Assembly: GCA_030615145.1 (NCBI GenBank)
Contig: JAUWZT010000001.1
Coordinates: 1 to 36,839, forward strand
Direction: 5' to 3'
DNA from: Promethearchaeota archaeon
GTDB lineage: Archaea > Asgardarchaeota > Lokiarchaeia > Sigyniarchaeales > SOKP01
Length of the DNA: 36,839 nucleotides
Of this stretch, positions 15,493-24,684 are shown piece by piece. Positions within the stretch are counted from its first letter, which is position 1, and each line of letters starts with the position of its first letter. The notes below the pieces were generated by a model. The model searched no databases and was not told the DNA's origin. It was given only the letters and a program-made list of their open reading frames with translations. A program made the translations under genes and the position numbers.

Positions 15493-18400
15493 TCATTTTA
15501 ACTTCCAATTTTTTTTATTTTTTATAATAGAGACAACAATACTATTTTTACGCTCTAACTCCTTTAATTTTATTTGTAAGAAGCGTGCATCCATCATTTC
15601 TTTTATTTTCATTTTAAAAATTAAAGAAGTAATCGGTTGCCATTCATCAGATAGAGCGTCCAGTATTTTCTCTGTTGTAATTATCGGCAATTCGATTTGA
15701 GTAGGTTCAGGTTTAGGCGCTGGAGCACGAACTATGGGTTTCTTTATAGCGATAGGTTGAGTCGTCTCTTCACCCCCGACTAACCGCAATTGTTTTCTTT
15801 TTTCTGGTACGACTCTTGTAATGACGGGTTTGAGTTTTATAAACTCTTCTCTTTCCTTTACTAAAGGCGTTATTACTTCTGGCTTTTCTTTTGTATAAAA
15901 ATCTTGAATTATTTTAATAATTTCTGATTTTCGCACCGTTGAAGATTTAGCTATTAAGATATCCTTTTCTATGCAATATTCTTTGAGTTCATTAACGGTC
16001 CAGTTCCTTAGAGTTCTTTCTGAAAGAAATTCTTTTCTTGGTTCTGCCTTCTTGGAGATATATTCTTTCTTATCAATTGTTTTCTCCCATTCAACGACTA
16101 TTTTCTTCTGTTTTTCTTTTTCGATTTCTTCCTTTTTAATTGTTGGCTCTATCTCTTTAGAAATGCTAGGTATTTTTTTAACACCTATAGCATCTTTCAT
16201 TAAAGTTTCTAATTCCGTTTCTGAAATTTTTTCTTTATATTTTCCATCACTCTGCATAGCGATGTTATAGAGGCTTTGGACGAATATTGGAATGTATCTT
16301 TCAATTAAACCAGCTCTTTTTTCGATTTTTCGAATATTCGCTCTTCTATTAAGATATATTCTCAACCTTCTTCCAATAGCTTCGAGACAATATTTAATTT
16401 CTTTTAGAAGTTCTTCGTCGTCAGCCAAAGCATTTTTACTCTGACTCTTAAACATCAAATGAACATAAGGACCAGAAATATTTATTAATAACTTTATTGG
16501 GCCTTTAGGTAAATTATTATCATATGTTTCTAATTTATAATTCTTCCAATTAACTGATTGAACGGCTTTCGTAATTGCACAATCCGCAGAATCTCTTAAT
16601 TTTGGCGTTCTATTAATAAATCTTGATAGAACATCTCTAGAACGCTTAGGTGTATCAAGTTTTTTAGGATCATTACAATAAGCCAAAACAGCTTCCACAG
16701 CATATGCTAAGCCCTTACCGCTTGTTGGAGCTCTTGTTTCTGCAGAAATAAAATCGTCGTCCTTAGTGTAACTTTCCATAAAATATTCAAATATTTCTTG
16801 ATATGAATCTTTTTCGACTTCTTCAGATGATATAAAATTTTTTTGGATTGTTTGTCTAAATTTTTCCGGTTCGACAGAGCGATCTTTAATATCAATACTA
16901 GCTAATATCTTTGAGTTAAAAATTTTAACCTCTTCGGAATTTACAACAATTTTTTCTAAAGATTCGTCCTTTCCGGAGGATAAATTTTTGGCATTCTTTT
17001 TTATTATTTCATCCCGCATTCCCTCAATTGAATCTTTTATGTCATCTATGGGATCATCAAAATCGTCAATATTTGTAGATATTTTTAACCCAATTTCTTT
17101 TATTAATGTATTTTCTAATACAACATCACCTACAGGGATTGCTGTGTCTGTTGGGGGCGCCATATATTTGACTGATTTGAATGCATGAAATAGAGAATTG
17201 AATTGCACATTAGTTAACTCAGAGGGTTTAATTTTTGAAATTTGAACTTCTTTTACTAAATCTTCAAATTCACTTCTATTTTTTAATTTTTTAACTTCTA
17301 CCAACCCTATAGAAGTATTGAAAATAGTATTTAAACCATTTTTTATTTTTTCTTTATTTTGTGAATTGTTCTCTATTTGTTTTAATAAGTTATTAATCTC
17401 TTTTTCGATTTTTTTTATATCTTTTTTCGTTTCAGATTTATCAATACGATGTCTATGTTTTTTTATTTCTCTATATATTTTTTCTAAATCTTTTTCATAT
17501 TGGTTATATTTTTTCATAAGTTCCCAATATTTAGCCTTCAACTCTTCAGAATCAACTTGATAAATGATTAATTTATCTCTTGGTTTCGTAGATCGCCCAA
17601 ATATTCTCTTTTCAAATTTAAGGAAATTAATAGTATCAGTATTTTTCTTTAATTTGTTTACAAATCCATTATTAAGAATTAATAAAGATAAAATATCTTG
17701 TAAATTCCTTTCTGCGATCTTCAGAATTTCTTTAGCTAATTTGGAACTAATTCTTACAAAACTATCTTGTAAAAAAGCTGATATCGTGAGTTTTTCTGAT
17801 TTTATTAAAAGATCTTGTAAATCACCAATATTAGTAGATAAAGGGTGTGGTTTTGCATATTTTGGCTGTTTAGGAAAACTTGAAACTACCCTTCTATAAA
17901 TCCATTCTTCACCATAAGGATCAATAAAAATAATAGTTACATGCGGATTCATTAAAGCAGTTTCTCTAATAAATGTATCCACATAACCTCTAACATATTT
18001 CACGTTTAAATAATTCAACTTAATATATGTCCCGTGTAAGAATGGGCTGTCAACCTCCGTTGGGCGCACTAAATATCGTTTTTCATTTTTTGAAGTTGTA
18101 AAAAATTCTGACGCGGTAGCATAAATAGTATCTTTAGACTTTGAAACTGCAACAACTGGTTTGCCAGTCGTGTTTTGGGCGTCACTAAACGCACTTGGAG
18201 CGCCAAATCCTTGGCTTCCACGAGTTTGCTTTAATTCTAGACTTTTTGAAGAAGCTAGATATTTTCCAAACTTACCTAGATCTCTTCTGGTCATTCCAAT
18301 ACCATTATCAAACATTTCAAAAGTGTAACTCATGATATTTTTTTGCGATAATTCAGAAGTTAAAAAGGCGGCGGCTTCAGATTCGCGGAGTCGGATTATT

Positions 18401-18909
18401 ACAATTGGTTCGATATCAATGATTGGTTCTACAGGTTTGATGATTTCATTCATGTCATCAATAATCCTTTTTACTTCTTCCTCAACCTCTAATTCCTCTT
18501 TGTCGATAATTTCTCCGGATTCTTCTTCTTTATCTCTATCAACATCTACAAAATCTTCAGCATCAGAAGCTATTGTAGGAATTATACCAACTTCTTGCAT
18601 CAATGCAAATTTAGCTGCGTTATTTAATGGCCGTTCCACCTCATCCTTTTTTGCTTCTTGAAGGATAGATAAATTTTCTAAAGATAATTCTTGATCAAGA
18701 GAGAATTGGATTTTTGAATCTTTATCTATTATTTCATTCCATTGGAAATCTTCAATAGCATCTAAACTGTTGTCTAAAAATTCTGAAATGTATTGCATAT
18801 GTTTATAATAACCCATTGAGAAGCCTACAAGTTGTCCTCTCTTTCTCATAAACCCTGCAATTGTGCCTTGCTTTATTCTACCTTCATCCTCAGAGGAAAT
18901 TTGAATCAC
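15493..18909 (-). CDS. top6B: DNA topoisomerase VI subunit B, greatly enlarged
   Basis: This GHKL ATPase subunit has 1138 residues, where about 500-650 is usual. N-box EFLDNSLDA is at 43-51, G1 DNGIGM at 201-206, and the G2 lid ASSKSLELKQTRGSQGFGAPSA at about 219-240. Between the N-box and G1 is an acidic insert of about 115 residues (about 60-170). The H2TH region is at 353-405, and a coiled-coil insert lies at about 455-530. The transducer has AFKSVKYMAPPTD (576-588), followed by another charged insert (about 605-720). TopVI-B core sequence resumes with SGKGLAYAVEAVLAYC and ends near 885. The C-terminal tail holds a SAP-like motif (WTVNELKEYCIEKDI, about 970-1003) and a winged-helix-like end (1078-1138). 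The start is GTG, with a palindrome over the probable TATA box at 18944-18965. All ATP-binding residues look intact, so it should be active. Confidence 0.95.
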   Translation of the reverse strand: MIQISSEDEGRIKQGTIAGFMRKRGQLVGFSMGYYKHMQYISEFLDNSLDAIEDFQWNEIIDKDSKIQFSLDQELSLENLSILQEAKKDEVERPLNNAAKFALMQEVGIIPTIASDAEDFVDVDRDKEEESGEIIDKEELEVEEEVKRIIDDMNEIIKPVEPIIDIEPIVIIRLRESEAAAFLTSELSQKNIMSYTFEMFDNGIGMTRRDLGKFGKYLASSKSLELKQTRGSQGFGAPSAFSDAQNTTGKPVVAVSKSKDTIYATASEFFTTSKNEKRYLVRPTEVDSPFLHGTYIKLNYLNVKYVRGYVDTFIRETALMNPHVTIIFIDPYGEEWIYRRVVSSFPKQPKYAKPHPLSTNIGDLQDLLIKSEKLTISAFLQDSFVRISSKLAKEILKIAERNLQDILSLLILNNGFVNKLKKNTDTINFLKFEKRIFGRSTKPRDKLIIYQVDSEELKAKYWELMKKYNQYEKDLEKIYREIKKHRHRIDKSETKKDIKKIEKEINNLLKQIENNSQNKEKIKNGLNTIFNTSIGLVEVKKLKNRSEFEDLVKEVQISKIKPSELTNVQFNSLFHAFKSVKYMAPPTDTAIPVGDVVLENTLIKEIGLKISTNIDDFDDPIDDIKDSIEGMRDEIIKKNAKNLSSGKDESLEKIVVNSEEVKIFNSKILASIDIKDRSVEPEKFRQTIQKNFISSEEVEKDSYQEIFEYFMESYTKDDDFISAETRAPTSGKGLAYAVEAVLAYCNDPKKLDTPKRSRDVLSRFINRTPKLRDSADCAITKAVQSVNWKNYKLETYDNNLPKGPIKLLINISGPYVHLMFKSQSKNALADDEELLKEIKYCLEAIGRRLRIYLNRRANIRKIEKRAGLIERYIPIFVQSLYNIAMQSDGKYKEKISETELETLMKDAIGVKKIPSISKEIEPTIKKEEIEKEKQKKIVVEWEKTIDKKEYISKKAEPRKEFLSERTLRNWTVNELKEYCIEKDILIAKSSTVRKSEIIKIIQDFYTKEKPEVITPLVKEREEFIKLKPVITRVVPEKRKQLRLVGGEETTQPIAIKKPIVRAPAPKPEPTQIELPIITTEKILDALSDEWQPITSLIFKMKIKEMMDARFLQIKLKELERKNSIVVSIIKNKKNWKLK

Positions 18910-18943
18910 ATCTTTTCTTATTTTTATTATTTTTATTTTAAAT

Positions 18944-18965
18944 ATCTACATATTTATATGTAGAT
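18944..18965. promoter_or_regulatory. 22-bp inverted repeat over the top6B TATA-like box
   Basis: ATCTACATAT (18944-18953) and ATATGTAGAT (18956-18965) are perfect 10-bp arms with a 2-base centre. Read on the minus strand, the centre is ACATATAAATATGT, which contains a good archaeal TATA box about 45 bases upstream of the top6B GTG. A repressor bound here would block TBP. The start of a short stem-loop is also possible but less likely given the two-base centre. Confidence 0.6.
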
Positions 18966-19119
18966 TTATGAATACATTGACTAATATTAAACGAATATCC
19001 TAATTCTTTACTATTCAATCAATTTTTCTTAATGTATTCGGTCAATCATTTTGAACAGAAATTGAATTAGTATTTAAATCTTTTCTTTAGGTGAAAAAAT
19101 TTAAAAAGAAGGAGTAAGT

Positions 19120-20403
19120 TTATTTTGAAATTTCTCTGATTCGGTAATTCTCTAAGGCTACATCAATTATTTTAGAAGCTACATATCTTTTTGTATGTTT
19201 TTCAATATGAGTTATGTGTTTTTCTTTATTTATTATGTATACTTCATTATCTTTACTGTTGAACCCTATATCTTCTCGACCCACATCATTAGCAACTATT
19301 AAATCTGACTCAGATTTTAAAAGTCTATCGTAAGCGCGATCAATTAGCTCACTTCGAGAAACATTTGTCTCCGCTTTAAATGCGATAATAAAAAGATTGT
19401 AATCTTTCCTTCTTGCTATATCTAATATCTTAGGCGTTAATTTCATATTTACATTTAATTTATTTACTTTATCTGACGATATTTTTCCTTCAATAAGTTC
19501 CACTGGCTTATAGTCGCTAATTGCGGCAGCAGAAATAAAGAAGTCGTAATTATTATATGAAATTTCATCCTTTATGACTTTAGTAAAATCGTCTGCCGAT
19601 TCGACATGTTTTGTTTTAAGGTACTCTGGAATCTTCACCATACATTCACCAGCAACTAATAATACATCCGCACCTCTAGCAGAGGCTTCTTTTGCTATTT
19701 CGATACCCATTCGACCTGAGGACTTATTTGATAAATACCGAACATTGTCTATTGCCTCGCGACTTGGTCCAGCGGTGATTAATATTCTCTTTCCTTCAAG
19801 ATCCTTTTTCGTAATCAATAAATCAATAACTCTATCTATTATATCACCCACTTTTGCAATTTTAGCCTTTCCTTCAGATATTCGCGGACCTAATACGTCA
19901 ATACCATACTTTTTCAAAACTGAGATATTTTTTTCGATTATAGGATGATACATGCTTTCATGCATGGCAGGAACTACGACTATAGGGATAGATGAACCAA
20001 AAGCGGTTGAAATAATTGTTGTTACCGGGGTGTCGTCGATACCATTAGCGACTTTGGAAATAGAATTTGCTGTTGCTGGACAAACCAAAATTAAATCAGC
20101 TTTTCCAGCGGCATTAGGTCTATCACCCGCTAGAAAAACATGTTCAACTGATCCAGTCAAATGAGTAATTACAGGGTTTCCTGTAGCCCAATGCATTAAA
20201 GTTGGTTTTATTAACTCTGTAGCTGCTTTTGACATTACGGAAATTACATCCGCTCCTAAACGCATTAATTCTCTAGCAATTATTGGAGCGTTAATAACCG
20301 CAACCGAGCCAGTTAAACACATACATATAGTTTTTCCTCTTAAGATTGTTCCCTTGCTTTCTATAATGTCCTTGGATGGGTGCTGTAATCTGTCTTTTAC
20401 CAT
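19120..20403 (-). CDS. coaBC: Bifunctional phosphopantothenoylcysteine decarboxylase / phosphopantothenate-cysteine ligase
   Basis: This 427-residue protein makes 4'-phosphopantetheine for coenzyme A in two steps. The N-terminal flavin-binding CoaC domain (about 22-195) has CLTGSVAV, the catalytic-type His88 in VEHVFLAGD, LVCPATANSISKVANGIDD, and VVPAMHESMY (143-152), the archaeal form of the PAMNxxM motif. The CoaB ligase domain starts near residue 203 with KRILITAGPSREAIDNVRYLSN and SSGRMG. It continues with ISAAAISDYKP and KLTPKIL, which bind the phosphopantothenate acyl-cytidylate, and ends with IVANDVGREDIGF. Archaeal CoaB uses CTP in most characterised cases. It stands alone on the minus strand, 210 bases upstream of top6B and separated from it by the palindromic promoter. 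Confidence 0.95.
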   Translation of the reverse strand: MVKDRLQHPSKDIIESKGTILRGKTICMCLTGSVAVINAPIIARELMRLGADVISVMSKAATELIKPTLMHWATGNPVITHLTGSVEHVFLAGDRPNAAGKADLILVCPATANSISKVANGIDDTPVTTIISTAFGSSIPIVVVPAMHESMYHPIIEKNISVLKKYGIDVLGPRISEGKAKIAKVGDIIDRVIDLLITKKDLEGKRILITAGPSREAIDNVRYLSNKSSGRMGIEIAKEASARGADVLLVAGECMVKIPEYLKTKHVESADDFTKVIKDEISYNNYDFFISAAAISDYKPVELIEGKISSDKVNKLNVNMKLTPKILDIARRKDYNLFIIAFKAETNVSRSELIDRAYDRLLKSESDLIVANDVGREDIGFNSKDNEVYIINKEKHITHIEKHTKRYVASKIIDVALENYRIREISK

Positions 20404-20630
20404 TTTTCAACGATTATTTTAATTAATATACTTAATAAAGTTATATTTTCAATTTAAAAATATTGCAATCCTTTAACTCTTTTTGTAAATTGGAAGATAA
20501 ATTTTTGATTTAAGTCGTTAAGTTGGAAAGCTTTAACTAACGGCTGAAACGACATATAATGAAAGATATATTTATTTTGCCAAAAATATATTTTTAAACT
20601 ACTTATTTTAAAAAAGAATAGAAAATATGT

Positions 20631-20651
20631 GATGCTGTTACAAAAAGCATC
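20631..20651 (-). terminator. Hairpin directly after micro-ORF B
   Basis: GATGCT (20631-20636) and AGCATC (20646-20651) form a perfect 6-bp stem with a 9-base loop. On the minus strand it begins three bases after the micro-ORF stop, and a T-rich stretch (TTCTTTTTT) follows at about 20609-20617. On the plus strand the stem is followed at once by five Ts, so it could also end a plus-strand transcript. Confidence 0.4.
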
Positions 20652-20654
20652 TTT

Positions 20655-20684
20655 TTATGGTATTGCGTCCATTTCCCCAGGCAT
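20655..20684 (-). CDS. Micro-ORF B, 9 residues (MPGEMDAIP)
   Basis: An ATG at 20684 opens nine codons and a TAA. The leader reads AAAGTGAGAAAAA directly before the ATG, a Shine-Dalgarno-like purine stretch. It matches micro-ORF A at 34552-34581 in length, MP start, D-A-(I/V)-P end, GACGCA and CCATAA bases, and leader. It lies 195 bases beyond the stop of the HEGYPGHH peptidase gene on the same strand, and a hairpin follows. It is too short for any homology statement. The pairing with A is the only support for expression. Confidence 0.35.
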   Translation of the reverse strand: MPGEMDAIP

Positions 20685-20879
20685 TTTTTCTCACTTTGTT
20701 TGTTATGTGAATTGTTTTTAACTAATTCTTTTTTTAAATTTGAAACCGAATTGAAATGTTTATGTTAAGTTCTTTTGCAACAATTTATTAATTGATTTAT
20801 TTATTTAAACCCCTAAAAAAAGAGATTACTCTTTTATTTTTTAAAGCTAATGTTAATGAAAAATTTTTTTGAAGTAGTT

Positions 20880-22088
20880 TTATGCTGAATCGGAGGGGAG
20901 AATTGGATTGATAAGCAGGTTTCGAAAATCCTTAACCGAAGGATAGTCCCCATATTTGTTTATTATGAGTTTGCTTCCTATATTATACGAGAAAGCAGTA
21001 ATTGAATGTACTGGATTAAAAAATGATTTTATTCGATTTTTTATATTTTCTTGGCTAAAGATTTCAAAACTGGTTGCGTATCGAATTAATTTCTCTTCGG
21101 TCCACCCGTCAATAAGAGCATGATAAGTGAAATTATACCAGAAAAGCGATAGTTTTCCTTTTACTTTGCCTTGCGCTAATAATGCTTCAATAGAAGATTC
21201 TTTTGACGAGTCTTGACAAAATTCTCGTAAGCTAATTTCTGCTTGGTCTAAATAAGAGAAGAGCATATTAGCAGCGACTTCTGCTATACCTTCGCTAATT
21301 ATTAACTTGGGCGAGTTTAGTAGCAGGATTGAGTGTTCAAATTGACTTAAATCGCGATATAGCCTCTGTTCTTTGACAATAAATTCTGTATGATGGCCAG
21401 GGTACCCTTCGTGAGCGGCAGCAGACAAAAATAAGGTCCAATACATGTTATAATTCGGGTTAACTTCTATTCGGGAGCGAAAATTACCCAGGTACCAATT
21501 GTAATAAGTCCATTTAATTTTATTATTGTTGTTATTTTTTACTAGCTCTATATTAATGTGCTCACTTTCAGGTAAGAGATCGACAAATACTTCTTTAGTT
21601 CGCTCTCTCGTGATGTTGAGAGCTTTCTTAAATAGTCCAAAAACCTTACCTTTAGGAATCGTTCGCTGCACTCTTAAATCCTTCATGCGTTCTTCTAGAC
21701 TTCCAGAACCTTTATATGCTGCGTTAAACTCTTCTTTTAAGTTATCCAATTCAGATTCGTTAGCTGGCTGTAAGGCCACATCATATAACCTTAAAAATTG
21801 TTCCTTAAAAGGTATTTCGACTCCGTTTAATATCTCGATCGAAGTCCTCATCGCCGTTAACATTTTTTCTAAGTATCGCTCGCGTTTTTTATCGTAACCT
21901 TGTTTAAACAAATCTTTTTGTAGAGCTTTGCAATCTGCTAATAATTTGTTTGGTGAAGTTATAACCTCATTGTCAACGATTTTGCGTAATTTTTTAGGAC
22001 CAATATAAAAATCTACATATCCCTTATTGTGTTTGTGTATGTGAAGTGCTAAATGCAGAAATCTTATTCCATATTCAGATAATTTCAT
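20880..22088 (-). CDS. Putative zinc metallopeptidase, HEGYPGHH (DUF885-like), copy 1
   Basis: This 402-residue protein has AAAHEGYPGHHTEF, with His226-Glu227 and His232-His233. A downstream IISEGIAEVA has a candidate third ligand Glu. The H-E-x-x-P-G-H-H plus E-G-x-A pattern is that of the DUF885 family of predicted zinc peptidases. There is no signal peptide or membrane helix, so it is probably cytoplasmic. The N-terminal part is helical and ends in RTIPKGKV. A ribosome binding site GGGTG precedes the ATG by five bases. A paralogue at 34658-35845 shares the N-terminus, the RTIP(K/S)G motif and the active site. In both cases a 9-codon micro-ORF lies just beyond the 3' end. The substrate is unknown. 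Confidence 0.85.
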   Translation of the reverse strand: MKLSEYGIRFLHLALHIHKHNKGYVDFYIGPKKLRKIVDNEVITSPNKLLADCKALQKDLFKQGYDKKRERYLEKMLTAMRTSIEILNGVEIPFKEQFLRLYDVALQPANESELDNLKEEFNAAYKGSGSLEERMKDLRVQRTIPKGKVFGLFKKALNITRERTKEVFVDLLPESEHINIELVKNNNNNKIKWTYYNWYLGNFRSRIEVNPNYNMYWTLFLSAAAHEGYPGHHTEFIVKEQRLYRDLSQFEHSILLLNSPKLIISEGIAEVAANMLFSYLDQAEISLREFCQDSSKESSIEALLAQGKVKGKLSLFWYNFTYHALIDGWTEEKLIRYATSFEIFSQENIKNRIKSFFNPVHSITAFSYNIGSKLIINKYGDYPSVKDFRNLLINPILPSDSA

Positions 22089-22319
22089 AGTTGCACCCGG
22101 TAATTTCGTCTTTGAATATGTAAATTTAAAATTTTATTCTAATAATCAAATACTAAAGATAATCGTCTACTAATAATATTATTCGGAATAAAGATTTAAA
22201 TAATTGTATTTGAGAATTGAGTTAATAATTATAATTGATTATATTAAATTATTGGTTTATTCAAGTCACGATGGGGTTTATTGTGAATTACAATTTAAAG
22301 CGTAACAGAAATAATTAAT

Positions 22320-24680
22320 TTACTCCTCAATTATATTTAAATTTAGTTTTAATTTTGAGGTATAAAACATTATCTTATTAAAAATATCTTGATCTATTTC
22401 TAGCTTTGCGCCTAAATTCAATATATTCGAAAACTGGTTACCGTAATAGGTTTTAAACAACTCGGATACATTATATAAGGCGTTTTTTTCAGAAGATTTA
22501 GATATTTTAGATTTTTCAAATTCATCTTTTCTTATTTTTAAGATTTCACTAGAATATTTGACAAATTGTGTATGTCGCATTTTTTTTAGGTCGAAAATCT
22601 TTGTACTTCCAATCTCTCTTACTACGAGTACATTTTTTGCGACTGAATGAATTTTATTGAGTAGTTTCGTTCTGAATTCATCCAAATTACTTATTTCGCT
22701 TAATAACTTCTGAATTATTTTGGAAAATGGTAAATCTAATCCAGCTAATTCAGTCGTTAAATTTAATAATATTAAAATTTGATCCGTTTTCTCTTCAGAA
22801 TTAGATTTTAATTCTTGGTAAATATATTCTCTTTCTTTATTTATAAAATCGAATAAAAATTTTCTAAAAGCTTTTACAAATTGACGATAGTTTGGGACAA
22901 ACAGTCTATTTGGGTTATTTGATATAATTTCATAAGCTTTAAAAGGGCTAATCTTTTTATCGAGAACTGATTTGATAAGAGATAAAGGGTAATATCCTTC
23001 AATAAATACCATCCCCTTCGAAATACTATTAATTGCGTCTTTAAACGAACATTTTGCGATTATATTGATTCTTTTAACGATATTTCCTTCGATTTTTACT
23101 GGTGTTTTTTGACAATAAACTAAATCGAAAGGTTTCAAGTCGTGAAAAAGAGAGTTGTTTTGATCTGGGATAACAATTTGAGCACCATATGCATTTACTA
23201 AACTACCTTGTCTTGGCTTACTAGCTAAATCCCATTCGATTATCATAAGATCGTTAATATTAGAATAATCTTGATCAATGTCGTAATTGTATTCTATAGG
23301 TTTACTTATTAATGAAAAAACATCTATAGAATTAATTTCATAACTATTTTCTTCTCCCCAGAATTGTTTTTTATAATAAAAAATATCTGGGAAGTTGTTT
23401 AAATCGTCTAAAAATAATTCTTTAATTATTAAATAGTTAACTCCAATTTCCGAAGATTTAATGGTAGATTCGTTTATTCCATAAAAACCGATGTGTCTTA
23501 TAACGTAATTGTAAGCTGGGTTTTTGAGATTCTCTTTATCGTGATTAACTATATAGGTGTTTCTCTTTTTTCTAAAGTCAACTTTAGATTTTTTAATTTT
23601 ATATTTTTCCTTAAGCAGATTGAGAAAGGCAAATTTCTTTAAATATACTTTCTTTTCTAATTCTTTTATTTCGCTTTTATAAGCCTTGTATTCGTCATAG
23701 TACGCATCTTTTTGAATCTTAAAAACTTCAAAATGCCTCTTCATTAGCTTTAGTTTATCTATTACGCAGAAATTCTCTATTTCGCTTTTAAAATACTTTA
23801 CAATTTCGCTTTTAAACGATTCAAAAGCCTTCAAAGGTATTAAATCTTTGAAAAGCGGATTAATTTTAACAAGCGTTTCGTAATTTTTTTTTATAAAAAA
23901 AGTTGACAAGTACATTTCATTAAAATCGTTTGAATTAGCCATTTTTTCCAATTTCTTAAGTATAGATGAAACAAAAGATTCGTTTTGAAATCTATAAACA
24001 TCTAATAATTTATCAAACGATTCTATAATTCTAAGTATGTCAAAAAATGTATATTTTGAGACCGAATTTAGAAATAATTTAATTCCTTTTTCTATGTAGT
24101 TATTATATTTGAGAAGATAGGGACCTAATTCGTTATCGTAGGCAGATTGCAGAAATTCAAAAAATTCAATATACAAATTGTTTTCAATTGCTGTTTTCAA
24201 ATACCTTTCAATAACCGTTTCGCACTCGTGTTGATTAATAATCGCTTTGTTTAAATAATTTAGTCCCTCAACACAATTTTCACTTTCAAAACAAGCATTA
24301 GCCAATTCCAAATAGTTTTTGCTCTTCTTTTTGGAACCAAAGTCTTCAGAAGTTAAATAAAAATCGTTAATATTATTGATAATTTTTAAAGAAATCGACG
24401 GTTTTATTATCGTTAAAAGTCTTATCAGATGAATACATATCTTATCATCTCTTTCGCTGTGTATTAAAAAAGTAGGACAATCGTGAAATATTTCATTTTT
24501 TTTCTCGTTAATAACTAGGTGGAATTCCCGGTCATTATCTAAAATGATTGATCTTATCTTTATTGGATCTTCTTTCAGTGAAATTATGTTAATTTTATTT
24601 TTCTGGAACTCAACTGATTTCTTATATATTTCAATTCCATATTTCTCAATTATTAATTCTGATAATTTAGTTTTTGTCAT
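22320..24680 (-). CDS. SWIM-like zinc-binding protein of a MoxR-VWA operon (YehQ-type position)
   Basis: The protein has 786 residues, is rich in Lys, Ile and Asn, and is largely helical. Near the N-terminus, HDCPTF (His66, Cys68) is followed by KICIHLIRLL (Cys82, His84). This is the spacing of a SWIM zinc finger (C-x-C-x(n)-C-x-H) with the first Cys replaced by His. The middle has TPR-like helices (YLELANACFESENCVEGLNYLNKAI). The region at about 480-560 appears to be a beta-rich domain (LVNAYGAQIVIPDQ). It follows the VWA gene after four bases and must be co-transcribed with it and the MoxR gene. SWIM proteins next to a MoxR ATPase and a VWA protein are known from E. coli yehL-yehP-yehQ. The molecular role of these sets is not established. 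Confidence 0.8.
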   Translation of the reverse strand: MTKTKLSELIIEKYGIEIYKKSVEFQKNKINIISLKEDPIKIRSIILDNDREFHLVINEKKNEIFHDCPTFLIHSERDDKICIHLIRLLTIIKPSISLKIINNINDFYLTSEDFGSKKKSKNYLELANACFESENCVEGLNYLNKAIINQHECETVIERYLKTAIENNLYIEFFEFLQSAYDNELGPYLLKYNNYIEKGIKLFLNSVSKYTFFDILRIIESFDKLLDVYRFQNESFVSSILKKLEKMANSNDFNEMYLSTFFIKKNYETLVKINPLFKDLIPLKAFESFKSEIVKYFKSEIENFCVIDKLKLMKRHFEVFKIQKDAYYDEYKAYKSEIKELEKKVYLKKFAFLNLLKEKYKIKKSKVDFRKKRNTYIVNHDKENLKNPAYNYVIRHIGFYGINESTIKSSEIGVNYLIIKELFLDDLNNFPDIFYYKKQFWGEENSYEINSIDVFSLISKPIEYNYDIDQDYSNINDLMIIEWDLASKPRQGSLVNAYGAQIVIPDQNNSLFHDLKPFDLVYCQKTPVKIEGNIVKRINIIAKCSFKDAINSISKGMVFIEGYYPLSLIKSVLDKKISPFKAYEIISNNPNRLFVPNYRQFVKAFRKFLFDFINKEREYIYQELKSNSEEKTDQILILLNLTTELAGLDLPFSKIIQKLLSEISNLDEFRTKLLNKIHSVAKNVLVVREIGSTKIFDLKKMRHTQFVKYSSEILKIRKDEFEKSKISKSSEKNALYNVSELFKTYYGNQFSNILNLGAKLEIDQDIFNKIMFYTSKLKLNLNIIEE

Positions 24681-24684
24681 TCTC

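Larger units (their letters stand above)
20404..20879. other. 475-base intergenic stretch between coaBC and a peptidase gene
   Basis: It holds the coaBC upstream region at its left, a 6-bp-stem hairpin at 20631-20651, and a 9-codon reading frame on the minus strand at 20655-20684 with a ribosome-binding-like leader. The rest is AT-rich without a reading frame longer than a few tens of codons. I see no tRNA, CRISPR or insertion sequence in it. Confidence 0.6.

Noticed and set aside
20691..20710. TCAC-N12-GTGAATT, resembling TCAC-N13-GTGAATT at 22266-22289, on both sides of peptidase copy 1
   Set aside because: Arms of only four bases with unequal spacers. This is expected by chance in AT-rich DNA.
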